A stretch of 64,000 nucleotides of DNA from positions 124,001 to 188,000 of the forward strand of contig NVWA01000003.1 in assembly GCA_002746535.1 (NCBI GenBank), in the 5' to 3' direction. Source of the stretch: Planctomycetota bacterium. GTDB taxonomy: Bacteria; Planctomycetota; GCA-2746535. Shown here in pieces: positions 7,339-15,799 of this stretch. A program made the position numbers and the translations under genes. Positions within the stretch are counted from its first letter, which is position 1. The number at the start of each line of letters is the position of its first letter. A model generated the notes under the pieces. The model ran no database searches, was not told where the DNA came from, and saw nothing but the letters and a program-made list of their open reading frames with translations.

Positions 7339-8736
7339 ATGAATGGTGAGATTGAATTTACTTGTATAAAATGCCAACATCATTTCACAAAAGATGCCGT
7401 ATATAAAGAGACCGGTATTGTGCAATGCCCCGATTGCTTAAAAGTTTTTATCTGGAACAATTGGAATTATTTTAGAAGAGAATGGTTAGAAATCATATGT
7501 AATGCTTTAATTATTTTAATCATTTTTAAAGCTAATTTATTTGATCAATACGTTATACCTACCAGTTCTATGGAACCTACTTTACATGGTGCGAATCATT
7601 TCCCTGAAGATGGTGGTGATAAAGTTTTAGTAAATAAGTTTTATTATAAACTATATGAACCAAAAAATTGGGATGTAGTTGTTTTTAATCCACCACACAT
7701 CAATCAATTATTTATTAAAAGATTAATTGGTTTGCCAAATCAAAAGGTTCAGATTATCAATGGTGATATTTATATTAATAATCTAATAAACCGAAAACCG
7801 GAAAATGTTGAATCAGAATTATTGTATACTCTTTATGACTCAAGTTTAGATAGTGGTCCTTTGGAACATTTCTCAGAATTTAAAGATAGAGCAGCTTGGT
7901 TATCGATGAATCAACGTTGGCAAATAGAACCTAATTTGTTGACGATTGATGGTGGTAGTGGTCATCTGAAATTTAATTACCCAATTGATGATCGTATTTC
8001 TTCCCATAAATTAACTAATATTCAAAAGAAGGGTGCTTTTAAAACCAATGGTGTTAATCCTGAGTTGCAAAATTTAAAAATAAACGGTGGCTATGATGGG
8101 AGTTTTAATTTAGTTGGCGATATTGCAATTGATTTTGAGTTTGTAATAAAATCGAATGCGGGGACTTTTTCTTGTGAAATAATTGAAAATAATAATCGTT
8201 TCAAATGTCTTTTTGAAGATAATGGACGTCGCTTAAAACTTTTGAAAAATGAAAGTGTCGTCAAGGAGCTTGAAGTAAATTTGATAATGGGTCGCTCGTA
8301 TCAGATTTCTTTTCAAAATGTAGATGATCGATTAAAAGTATCTATAGATGGGAAGGCGTTAGAATATAATTTTAAAAGTTCTGACCATGGCTCTAAAACG
8401 ACAAATTCCGGCCTTTATTTTTATTGCAATAATTTTTCAGTCTCAATAAAAAATATTAGAATACGTCGAGATGTTTTTTATTTTTGTGAGAATGTTAGAT
8501 ATGCAAGATATGATCAGGGGCAAATTACGTTTGATTTAAAAGATGATCAATACTTTTTTCTTGGTGATAATGTTCATCAGTCTGCAGACAGTCGTAGTTG
8601 GGGTTTTGTCAAACGTAATATGATTAAAGGTAAGGCCATGTATGTATTATGGCCAATCAGAATTTGGCCTGGTAGTGATTTGCCACCAAAGCTACCTTTT
8701 GTCTCGCATAGAACAAGAAGTAAGAAGATCAACTAA
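7339..8736 (+). CDS. lepB: Signal peptidase I with zinc ribbon and inserted beta-sandwich domain (copy 2)
   Basis: This is a paralogue of the upstream gene, collinear with it over its whole length. It has the same CxxC pairs (C9/C12, C30/C33), a membrane segment near 50-66, Ser77 in IPTSSMEPTL and Lys127 in FIKRLIGLPN. A long insert ends in RRDVFYFCENV, and a canonical box E follows (LGDNVHQSADSRSWGF). The insert repeats the FQNVDDRLKVSIDGKALEY pattern of the first copy but is clearly diverged, so the duplication is not recent. All catalytic residues are present in both copies, so both should be active, perhaps on different substrates. A PDZ-repeat gene follows after 18 bases. Confidence 0.85.
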   Translation: MNGEIEFTCIKCQHHFTKDAVYKETGIVQCPDCLKVFIWNNWNYFRREWLEIICNALIILIIFKANLFDQYVIPTSSMEPTLHGANHFPEDGGDKVLVNKFYYKLYEPKNWDVVVFNPPHINQLFIKRLIGLPNQKVQIINGDIYINNLINRKPENVESELLYTLYDSSLDSGPLEHFSEFKDRAAWLSMNQRWQIEPNLLTIDGGSGHLKFNYPIDDRISSHKLTNIQKKGAFKTNGVNPELQNLKINGGYDGSFNLVGDIAIDFEFVIKSNAGTFSCEIIENNNRFKCLFEDNGRRLKLLKNESVVKELEVNLIMGRSYQISFQNVDDRLKVSIDGKALEYNFKSSDHGSKTTNSGLYFYCNNFSVSIKNIRIRRDVFYFCENVRYARYDQGQITFDLKDDQYFFLGDNVHQSADSRSWGFVKRNMIKGKAMYVLWPIRIWPGSDLPPKLPFVSHRTRSKKIN

Positions 8737-8754
8737 TATCACTGAGGAGTGAAA

Positions 8755-11016
8755 ATGTTAATTAAGACCAGTTTATATATCTTGCTATTGATATCAGCTT
8801 TTTGTTTTGTTTATTCTGAAGAAGTAAAAAAGAAAAAGAAGAAGCCAATGCTAGGAGTAAATTTAGGTAATGGGACAAAAATATTACATGCGGTTTTATC
8901 TACTGAAAAAGAAAATGGTGCTGTGATCATCAAGAAAATAATTCCAGGATCAGCAGCAGATAGAAGTGATTTATTGGAGAAGGATCTGCTTATTCAAGTA
9001 GGAGATCAAAAAGTAGATAAAGATGATTCTATAAATTCTTTTATTAAGTTGATAAAGAAATATGAAGTGGGGGATACCGTTGTCTTTAAAGTATACCGAC
9101 TAAAAAGGTTGTTAAGTATTGATGAAAAATTAATAAAAAATAATGAAGAGGCTATAAAATTATTAAAAGAAAATCCTTACCAAACGATGAATATTAATCA
9201 AAAGACTGAGGCTAAGATTCTAACTTATAAAATTAAATTAGGTGATTGGTTAGAAACAAGTAAATTGAAAAGTGTTCCTACTGAATTTCCTGATTGTTGG
9301 AATAATAAAAAATTAATGGAAGAATTAAAATTGATGATTGGTGCTGATCTAATAAAAAAGATTTCGGTATCAAAATTCAAAGAGTTTATGAAAGAGGATT
9401 CACGTATTAATATCCCTGGTGTTAAATCTGTTCAATTTTTTTTACATAATCATCCTTTAGAAATTCATGGTTTAGTAGATGGGATCAAAAATCTTATGAT
9501 AAAACATCCTGGTAGCATCAAAGAAAAGTTAGACGTATTCTTAAATAGAACACTTAAGGTTGGAAAATTAGAGGAAGTGCCATTGCCAAAAAATGAGCAA
9601 GATCTTATCAACCAACTAATGACTTTAATGAATGAGATCTCAAAACAAAATGAAATTTTGAAAAAAGCATATCTTGCTCATCAAGCTGCATATGATTTTT
9701 TTATTCAAGAATATTTAAACGAGGAGGAAAATTTATTGGGTCCTTCGATGGCTGAAAAAGAAAAATATTTATTGGAAATTGAAGAGCAATTTCAATTGCA
9801 TAAAGAAAAAAATAAATATTTGCTAATTAAATTAAAAACATTTTTTTCAATTAATCGATTAAATAAAATTAAAACTATTTTCAATAATTTAAATGAGAAA
9901 AAAGTTATTAATTCAAATGGAATCCGACTGGTCATCGGAGGGTCTAAAGATGATATTTATATAGATGGTGCGGATCTCATTCTCGATATTGGTGGAGACG
10001 ATCAATATTTTGTACCACATGAAAGAAACTCAAAAGCCATCATTATAGATTTGGCTGGAAATGATATTTATAATAGTCAGGTAGATTTTCAATTTGGTGC
10101 CGGTTATTTCAAAATCAGTTATTTATTGGATATGCAAGGAGATGATTCTTATTCGGTAGAAAACTTCTCCTTGGGGACAAGTATTTTTGGTGCTGGGTTA
10201 TTACAAGACTTGAAGGGTAATGATAATTATCGAAGTAAGAGATATTCTATGGGTGTTGGTTTGCTGGGTGATGGACAATTATTGGATGAAGCCGGAAATG
10301 ATATATATCAATCAGGTATTTTTTCTTTAGGTGTTGGACTTTATCAAGGTTTTGGTTGTGTGGTAGAATTGAAAGGTGAAGATCGATATGTCAGTACGGC
10401 GACTGTGAAAAGTTCCTATGGCGAAGAAAATATTTTTGATGGTCTAAGTATGGGTGTTGGTTATGGCCTTCGAAGTTATTGTCGAGGAGGAATAGGTTTA
10501 TTGTTAGATTATGAAGGCAATGACAGTTATCATGCCGGGAATTTCAGTATTGGACAAGGATACTATTTTGGTCTCGGGGGATTTATTGACTTAAAGGGTG
10601 ATGATCACTATTACGCTAATCGTTATGGCATCGGATCGGGGGCGCATTCTGCCATTGGATTTTTTGTTGATAAAGAAGGTGATGATCATTATAGTGCCAG
10701 TGCCCATGCCATTGCAGGGGCCGCATGGGATTTATCAATAGCTTATTTTTTAGATGAAATGGGAGATGATGATTATGTTTCTAAAAATACATTTTCTTTT
10801 GGGGCTGTTGATCATAGTAGTTTAGCATTTCACTTTGATATGCAAGGGGATGATAAATATCAAAAAGTATTTTATACTCATCAAACTAATACATATCATA
10901 ATGGTGATTCATTTGGAATTTTTCTGAATCAAAATGGTGAAGATAAATATCCGCCTGGATTTAAAAATAATATCAAGTCTGTAACTAATCAGTTTTATTT
11001 TAAAGATAAAAAATAA
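8755..11016 (+). CDS. Exported PDZ protein with twelve GDD-Y repeats
   Basis: I place the start at this ATG because GAGGAG sits nine bases upstream; the GTG six bases earlier overlaps that site. A signal peptide (LIKTSLYILLLISAFCFVYS) leads to a lysine run and a PDZ domain at about residues 30-115, with GAVIIKKIIPGSAADRSDL and DLLIQVGDQKV. A helical, partly coiled middle follows (about 115-395). From about 400 to the end the motif G-[DNE]-D-x-Y occurs twelve times, 20 to 40 residues apart, separated by glycine-rich strands such as YSMGVGLLGDG. This looks like a beta-solenoid and may bind calcium, but I cannot name a family. It lies directly downstream of two signal peptidase genes. Confidence 0.75.
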   Translation: MLIKTSLYILLLISAFCFVYSEEVKKKKKKPMLGVNLGNGTKILHAVLSTEKENGAVIIKKIIPGSAADRSDLLEKDLLIQVGDQKVDKDDSINSFIKLIKKYEVGDTVVFKVYRLKRLLSIDEKLIKNNEEAIKLLKENPYQTMNINQKTEAKILTYKIKLGDWLETSKLKSVPTEFPDCWNNKKLMEELKLMIGADLIKKISVSKFKEFMKEDSRINIPGVKSVQFFLHNHPLEIHGLVDGIKNLMIKHPGSIKEKLDVFLNRTLKVGKLEEVPLPKNEQDLINQLMTLMNEISKQNEILKKAYLAHQAAYDFFIQEYLNEEENLLGPSMAEKEKYLLEIEEQFQLHKEKNKYLLIKLKTFFSINRLNKIKTIFNNLNEKKVINSNGIRLVIGGSKDDIYIDGADLILDIGGDDQYFVPHERNSKAIIIDLAGNDIYNSQVDFQFGAGYFKISYLLDMQGDDSYSVENFSLGTSIFGAGLLQDLKGNDNYRSKRYSMGVGLLGDGQLLDEAGNDIYQSGIFSLGVGLYQGFGCVVELKGEDRYVSTATVKSSYGEENIFDGLSMGVGYGLRSYCRGGIGLLLDYEGNDSYHAGNFSIGQGYYFGLGGFIDLKGDDHYYANRYGIGSGAHSAIGFFVDKEGDDHYSASAHAIAGAAWDLSIAYFLDEMGDDDYVSKNTFSFGAVDHSSLAFHFDMQGDDKYQKVFYTHQTNTYHNGDSFGIFLNQNGEDKYPPGFKNNIKSVTNQFYFKDKK

Positions 11017-11018
11017 AA

Positions 11019-11810
11019 TTAATTATTTTTAGCACCTTGATTTATCCAATTTTTAATTAATTCGATTTGTGAATTATTGAGTAAGTCACCTTTTGAAGGC
11101 ATTACATCTTCATCGTCCTCTGGAAGAATAATGCGCCCAAAAAGTTCACTTTTTTGGGCGTTCTTTGAAATAACAACTTTGCCATTTTTACCACCCGCTA
11201 GAATAAATTCATATGTGTCGAGTCTGAGTCTACCTTTTTGTTTTTTATCGCTATGACAGTCGTAGCAATATTCTTGTAGGATTGGCTCTATGTTTTCTTT
11301 AAAACTCACGGTTGGTTTAGTTATTTTTGATGGTTGCGTAATTGTTGGAGGTGTTGTTGAATGAGTTTTATGATTTGGTGTGGAGAAAAAATCAAAAGGG
11401 TTTAGTGATCCATGCGTTAATTCAGCACCTAAATGTCCACCATAAGAAAGTGAAATGACTAATGTCGCCACAGATATATAGTAAGCATTTTTTAGTTTCT
11501 TTTCTTGTAGGATAAGCTTCCAAAGAACTAAGTTCACTACGCATAAAAAGGCTACAAAATATCCCAATGATTCATGTAAATCCTCTTTAGGTGAGATGGG
11601 TGCGCCTGCGTAATTTAAATTAATCCAACCGAACCCAATGGTTAATAAAGCAGAAATACTCGCCAGGCACCATAGGTAAAAATAGCCTTCTGGTTTGATA
11701 AGATCTTTTTTGTAATAGGTGATCAGGTGAAAAAAGACAATGATAGGGATAATTCCAATAGGGAAATGAACCATGAAAGGGTGCAGTTTGCCTAAGAATT
11801 CAATATTCAT
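11019..11810 (-). CDS. DUF2231-like membrane protein fused to a planctomycete-type cytochrome c domain
   Basis: Four membrane segments make up the first 140 residues, opening with GKLHPFMVHFPIGIIPI, the histidine-rich start typical of DUF2231 proteins. The fourth ends GGHLGAELTHG. After a threonine/proline linker comes a single-haem domain of the planctomycete cytochrome C (PSCyt1) type: ENIEPILQEYCYDCHSDKK (haem motif CYDCH), then KGRLRLDTYE and LPEDDEDVMPSKGDLL. This is likely an electron-transfer protein exposed outside the inner membrane. The domain is characteristic of the PVC group and is the best lineage hint in the window. It converges on the PDZ-repeat gene with two bases between stops. 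Confidence 0.8.
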   Translation of the reverse strand: MNIEFLGKLHPFMVHFPIGIIPIIVFFHLITYYKKDLIKPEGYFYLWCLASISALLTIGFGWINLNYAGAPISPKEDLHESLGYFVAFLCVVNLVLWKLILQEKKLKNAYYISVATLVISLSYGGHLGAELTHGSLNPFDFFSTPNHKTHSTTPPTITQPSKITKPTVSFKENIEPILQEYCYDCHSDKKQKGRLRLDTYEFILAGGKNGKVVISKNAQKSELFGRIILPEDDEDVMPSKGDLLNNSQIELIKNWINQGAKNN

Positions 11811-11894
11811 TTTAAGTTACTTAGATGTTGATTTATTTTGATATGAAAGAGTTTACTGGTCAGGGTAATTTCTGACCAGAATTCTGATATTGAT

Positions 11895-12296
11895 TTATAC
11901 AGATGCTGTTGCTTGAGAACCTCTTGAAAGAAATTCTTGAATTTGGGCAGCTACATCTATGCCTTGTAAGGCAAATCTTTGAGTATGTTTTTCAAGCCAC
12001 TTTTCTTTAGCATGATCTGGGATTTCGTTGTATTCTTTATGATCTAGATTTAAAGTTAAGAATAACTCATTTTCAGATCTAATTTCACCGTTAATCAGCC
12101 AATTTAAGTCAACTTCAAGGACTTTACAGAAAAAAGATGCTTCAGAAGCTACTAAATGAGCTCGATCTCTTTCCAATAGTGAAATTCTGCTTGGTAAAAC
12201 ACCAATAAGTTTCGCCAAAGATGCTTGATCTAAGTTTTTTGCTTTTCTTGCTTGTTTGATTCTTCTTCCAATTGTTTCGAACGACTTCAATTCCAT
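11895..12296 (-). CDS. XRE-family DNA-binding regulator
   Basis: Residues 8-65 form a Cro/CI-type helix-turn-helix: RRIKQARKAKNLDQASLAKL, then IGVLPSRISLLERDRAHL. The next segment (CKVLEVDLNWLINGE) is the usual end of this domain in solitary XRE regulators. The C-terminal 60 residues have no recognised sensor domain. AAGGAG lies upstream of the ATG. Between this gene and the divergent zinc-ribbon gene there is a GTTG/CAAC inverted repeat at 12337-12348 that could be its operator. The targets are unknown. Confidence 0.8.
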   Translation of the reverse strand: MELKSFETIGRRIKQARKAKNLDQASLAKLIGVLPSRISLLERDRAHLVASEASFFCKVLEVDLNWLINGEIRSENELFLTLNLDHKEYNEIPDHAKEKWLEKHTQRFALQGIDVAAQIQEFLSRGSQATASV

Positions 12297-12583
12297 AATC
12301 GCATATTCTCCTTAAAAAATCCGTAAACCACTATATGTTGTATTTCAACTATAAAGGCTATAACAATTTATTTGATTGATTCTCGTTTAAATCTATAGAA
12401 ATCGAGAAAAAGTAGGATTCTATAAGAGAAAACCTTATTGTCATTAAGTATTATTCTACATTTCAAAATTATAGTAAGAATCTAACTTTTATTTTGTTTT
12501 GATATTTTATTTCTATAATAATGTTAAAGATTAAAATACTATTGGTTCATTATTAGTACTTCCAAACTTGGATATTAAGTCAC

Positions 12584-12922
12584 ATGCCTTTTAAAATTGT
12601 TTGTTCGTGTGGTGTCGCTTTGCTGGCCGGAGATGACATGGCTGCTGTAAAACTTTCTTGTCCTGAATGTGGTGGTGCCACTATATTACCAGAAGTGCCC
12701 GATCCTTATAAATTGCCAACGAATGCCGAAATGATTCCCTTGGAAATTGGTAATCAAACTAGGAGAAAAATTGCTGGCAAAAATAGAAGAAGAGGTGGTT
12801 CGCCTAGACCAGCCAGTATTGAAAAGGAAACAGAATCATCTACTACGATGAATATTATTTTAATAGTTGTTTTAACTATTATTGTCTTAGCAATTGCTGT
12901 TGTTAGTTTAATGAATTCATGA
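12584..12922 (+). CDS. Small zinc-ribbon, C-terminal membrane-anchored protein
   Basis: The N-terminus has a zinc-ribbon pattern, CSCG (residues 8-11) and CPECGG (near 27-32), followed by a basic linker (RRKIAGKNRRRGG). A single hydrophobic segment forms the last 22 residues (MNIILIVVLTIIVLAIAVVS). The layout suggests a cytoplasmic ribbon on a tail anchor. Similar ribbons head the two signal peptidases in this window, so the module is used repeatedly in this genome. A gene for an exported small-barrel protein starts 15 bases later, probably in the same operon. The function is unknown. Confidence 0.65.
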   Translation: MPFKIVCSCGVALLAGDDMAAVKLSCPECGGATILPEVPDPYKLPTNAEMIPLEIGNQTRRKIAGKNRRRGGSPRPASIEKETESSTTMNIILIVVLTIIVLAIAVVSLMNS

Positions 12923-12936
12923 ATTGAGGTTTAATT

Positions 12937-13827
12937 ATGAAAAGTATCTTTATTTTAACTATTTTAGTTTTTTCATTAAATATGGTTTTTACGCTTGATC
13001 GTGTAATCTTGAAAAGTGGAAAAATTATTACTGGTAACGTAACCGAAGAGGATGGCAAGGTAATACTTAAAACGAAATATGGTAAAATTATTTATAATAA
13101 ATCTGATGTAAAAGTTGAAAAACATAAAGATATTTCAAGTAATATTAAAGATTTATCGACAGACACAGTTTCTAATAAAGGTGGTAGTGCCTCAAGATTT
13201 GTCAATTACCTTTTAACTACCAAAAGTGGTAGAAAAATTGAAGGTAGAATTTTAGAAAAAAATGGAAAGCTATTCCTTTATGAAGCTGGTGGAGTTGTGC
13301 AATTAAATGACTTCGTTATTTCTAGTAAAGTAGAAATAGGTAAAAATAATGTCCAAGGTGAGGTTGTCGCTGGTGAACGCTGTAATATATTAATGAAAAG
13401 TGGGCGTGCCTTTAGTGGGATAATTGAAGAAAAGAAAGATTATCTTCAAGTAACTTCAAGAATTGGTACTGTGAGATTAAATCGTAAATACTTGGTTTCA
13501 TTAGAGCGTACTGGTATGTTTCTTGATTTAAGAAAAAAGGCGGCTCCTGTTGAGACAAAATCTAATATGTATTCTTCTAAATTAAAAAGTAAGCGTGGAA
13601 ATAGAAAAGGTAGAAAAAACAAATCGAATAAAAAAGTTGAATTGGTGTATCGCAGTGAGGCTTCTAAAGAAAAAGCTAGAAAAGCCGCTAGAAGAAGTAA
13701 TTATTATTACTACTATACGCCTGTCGTCCCTACGAATACTATCAACTACTCAAAAGTTCTTCAGCATCAGATGTATGGTGCGAATCAAAAAGTAAATCTG
13801 ATGCGAAATTTATATAAGATGTATTAA
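12937..13827 (+). CDS. Exported protein with three small beta-barrel (SH3/Sm-like) repeats
   Basis: After a signal peptide (residues 1-19) three similar units of about 45 residues follow. They begin VILKSGKIITGNVTEEDGKV, LLTTKSGRKIEGRILEKNGK and NILMKSGRAFSGIIEEKKDY. Each has the pattern strand, SGR/K, strand, G-x-I, E-x-x-G, which suggests a small five-stranded barrel. The C-terminal third is strongly basic (KSKRGNRKGRKNKSNKK) and ends in a tyrosine-rich segment. A related N-terminal unit occurs in the TPR protein at 32164-33546. This may be an envelope or peptidoglycan-binding protein; the function is not known. Confidence 0.65.
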   Translation: MKSIFILTILVFSLNMVFTLDRVILKSGKIITGNVTEEDGKVILKTKYGKIIYNKSDVKVEKHKDISSNIKDLSTDTVSNKGGSASRFVNYLLTTKSGRKIEGRILEKNGKLFLYEAGGVVQLNDFVISSKVEIGKNNVQGEVVAGERCNILMKSGRAFSGIIEEKKDYLQVTSRIGTVRLNRKYLVSLERTGMFLDLRKKAAPVETKSNMYSSKLKSKRGNRKGRKNKSNKKVELVYRSEASKEKARKAARRSNYYYYYTPVVPTNTINYSKVLQHQMYGANQKVNLMRNLYKMY

Positions 13828-13833
13828 GATTTT

Positions 13834-13867
13834 AAATTGACAATTACATTATATTGATTGTCAATTT
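13834..13867 (+). terminator. Long AT-rich terminator-like hairpin
   Basis: A perfect 11-base stem (AAATTGACAAT/ATTGTCAATTT) with a 12-base loop begins six bases after the stop codon of the small-barrel gene. Only a short T-run follows. Confidence 0.5.
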
Positions 13868-13951
13868 TCCAATATTCTTTTAATTATTTTTAATATCTTG
13901 TGAATTATAGCCTAAGCTTATTAATAACCTTTTTGTTGTTACTGATAAATT

Positions 13952-14752
13952 ATGGCTTTCTTATCCAAATTTAAAAAATGTTATTCATCATTTTTGCTTT
14001 ATAGTTTTCACGTTATGTTCTGCCTTCTAATTGGTAGTTGTGGAGGAGATTCTAGTTCTTCTAATAGTGGGACTGCAATTAATGATGATGCGGTAACTTT
14101 TAATAGCCCTTGGCCAACAGATTTCTCTAAAATATTTAAAGCCTCTTTCTCTGATGGTGAAGGAGATCAAATAGCATTACCAGTAGAAATGGATGCTCCT
14201 CCTTATGCTGATCCTGTTTCGTTTCCTTCAGTAGACGTAACCAATATATCATTGGGTATTGAACAAGATTTTCTGTATATGCGTGTTGATTATGCTGGTG
14301 AAATTCCATTGGAAGAAGTGAAGATTCCAGAAAAGGGCGAGGTAGAAAGTCAAATCGTTAAGAATCAAGGTATGAACATATCATTAAATGTGGATGATGA
14401 TGAAAACACAGGTTCAAGTGGAGAAGGTGTACAAGGGGTGGAAATATTTTTTGCTGTCAGTTTTTCATTTGGAATAAAAAATGCGATTTATGCTAATTAT
14501 GACTTTCCAAATGGCGATATTCATTTACATCAACAGCAAATATTAGGAGAACTTGGAGAAGGTGGGCCGGGTTATAAATATGCAATTGTCCGGTTTGATA
14601 TTTCAAAATTAGGTGACTTCTTACCAAGAGGTAAAACCGTTGAGCTTGGTTCATGGTCTGAAGCTGAAAGTTTTAATGAGGATGGAACGCTTAAATATCA
14701 CCATTTTGCATTCGATGGATTTACAGCTGTTAAATGGGATATCCCAGAATAA
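13952..14752 (+). CDS. Lipoprotein with a possible CBM9-like domain
   Basis: A hydrophobic N-terminus ends in the lipobox LLIGSCGG, with Cys near residue 30, followed by a serine-rich spacer (SSSSNSG). The mature protein is acidic. The stretch FLYMRVDYAGEIP, followed by ISLNVDDDENTGSSGEG and GVEIFFAVSF, resembles the strand order of CBM9/DOMON-like sandwiches, where a predicted Asp-rich loop sits between strands. This is a structural guess only. No neighbour clearly shares its operon; a hairpin precedes it and 148 bases separate it from the next gene. Confidence 0.55.
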   Translation: MAFLSKFKKCYSSFLLYSFHVMFCLLIGSCGGDSSSSNSGTAINDDAVTFNSPWPTDFSKIFKASFSDGEGDQIALPVEMDAPPYADPVSFPSVDVTNISLGIEQDFLYMRVDYAGEIPLEEVKIPEKGEVESQIVKNQGMNISLNVDDDENTGSSGEGVQGVEIFFAVSFSFGIKNAIYANYDFPNGDIHLHQQQILGELGEGGPGYKYAIVRFDISKLGDFLPRGKTVELGSWSEAESFNEDGTLKYHHFAFDGFTAVKWDIPE

Positions 14753-14855
14753 AAATATGTTTGCCTGCCTGATCATATAACGATCTTTTCAATCTGAAAT
14801 TTAGCATTTATTCATAACTATTTAGGTAACCGATTTTAATGATGAAGGTAAAAGA

Positions 14856-14875
14856 ATCTAAAATCATATTTAGAT
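14856..14875 (+). repeat. Inverted repeat in the leader of the next exported-protein gene
   Basis: ATCTAAA pairs with TTTAGAT across a six-base loop, 25 bases before the ATG at 14901 and upstream of its AAAAGGAAAAG ribosome binding site. It could be an operator or a leader hairpin. Confidence 0.3.
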
Positions 14876-14900
14876 AATTTAAATTTTAAAAGGAAAAGAA

Positions 14901-15791
14901 ATGAAACGTTTAGTTCTATTTATTTCAGTATTTGTTTTTATTCAAGTTAGTCTTTTTGCTAATTCATTTAATAAAGCTTCTGTCCCATTAAAAGCAAAAT
15001 GGGTAGTTCATGTAGATGTAGAAAAAGCATTGGCAACGACTATTGGCAAAGAGTTAACGGCATTAGGATCCAAAGATGCTGATAAAGTTATCTTCATTAA
15101 TTTAGCTAAGAAAGTAAAAGCATTTACTTTTTACGGTACCGATTTCGAAAAAGGTCGTTGTATGGGTATCATTGATGGTTCAGGTGATATATTAAAATTA
15201 TTGAATTTATTAAAAACATTGGGCGTTTTAGGTGATGGTGTAAATTCAGAGAAAATTACATTAGAAGGCTTTGAAGTCTACAAAGTTAAAGTTGATGGTA
15301 AAAATTATTATTTATATTCTCAAGATACTTTAATTTATGTCACTAAAGAGTTGTCATTAATGAAATTACAATTGGGCATGTTGTTAGGTAAAGAAAAAGC
15401 ATTGAGTGAGGGAGAAGGTTCTGGGATTGTATTACCTTCAGATAAAACAATTGCCTTTTCAACTATTGGTAGTCTTCCTAATAAAGGTGATCCTGTTGTC
15501 AGTGAAGCATTAAAAAACATCAAAGCTATTCAAGGTGGTACTTATGAAGAAGGTGATTTCGGACATGGTGAAGTTACGTTAACGGCAACCTCTGCTGAAA
15601 AAGCAACTACACTAGAGCAATTCCTAACTGGAATGGTTGCTTTTGGAAAATTACGTACCGGTGATAAGCCATTTATTCTTTCAGTATTGAATTCTGTCAA
15701 TATATCAAAGAATGATGATAAAATTACTATCAAAGCAAAAGCTAATACGACTGAGCTTCTTAAGCTCATCAAAGAACATCATAATAAGTAG
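14901..15791 (+). CDS. Exported hypothetical protein in the ECF sigma operon
   Basis: A signal peptide (residues 1-20, ending LFANS) leads to a 275-residue domain with two similar alpha/beta halves. The first carries AKWVVHVDVEKAL and VKAFTFYGTDFEKGRCMGII. The second carries KTIAFSTIGSLPNKGDPVVS and EVTLTATSAEKATTLEQFL. I do not recognise a named family. It ends eight bases before an ECF sigma factor gene, so the three genes here probably form one operon. An exported protein joined to a sigma/anti-sigma pair suggests an envelope stress or surface-sensing role, which is inference. Confidence 0.6.
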   Translation: MKRLVLFISVFVFIQVSLFANSFNKASVPLKAKWVVHVDVEKALATTIGKELTALGSKDADKVIFINLAKKVKAFTFYGTDFEKGRCMGIIDGSGDILKLLNLLKTLGVLGDGVNSEKITLEGFEVYKVKVDGKNYYLYSQDTLIYVTKELSLMKLQLGMLLGKEKALSEGEGSGIVLPSDKTIAFSTIGSLPNKGDPVVSEALKNIKAIQGGTYEEGDFGHGEVTLTATSAEKATTLEQFLTGMVAFGKLRTGDKPFILSVLNSVNISKNDDKITIKAKANTTELLKLIKEHHNK

Positions 15792-15799
15792 ATTTAAAT

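Noticed and set aside
8749-8754. GTG start for the PDZ-repeat gene
   Set aside because: The GTG overlaps the GAGGAG ribosome binding site; the ATG at 8755 is correctly spaced from it.
9955-10963. RTX-type calcium-binding toxin repeats
   Set aside because: The repeat is G-[DNE]-D-x-Y with 20-40 residue spacing, not the nine-residue GGxGxDxUx of RTX, and the protein has a Sec signal peptide.
13595-13795. Overlapping +1 frame within the small-barrel gene
   Set aside because: It lies wholly inside a lysine-rich coding region and is explained by base composition.
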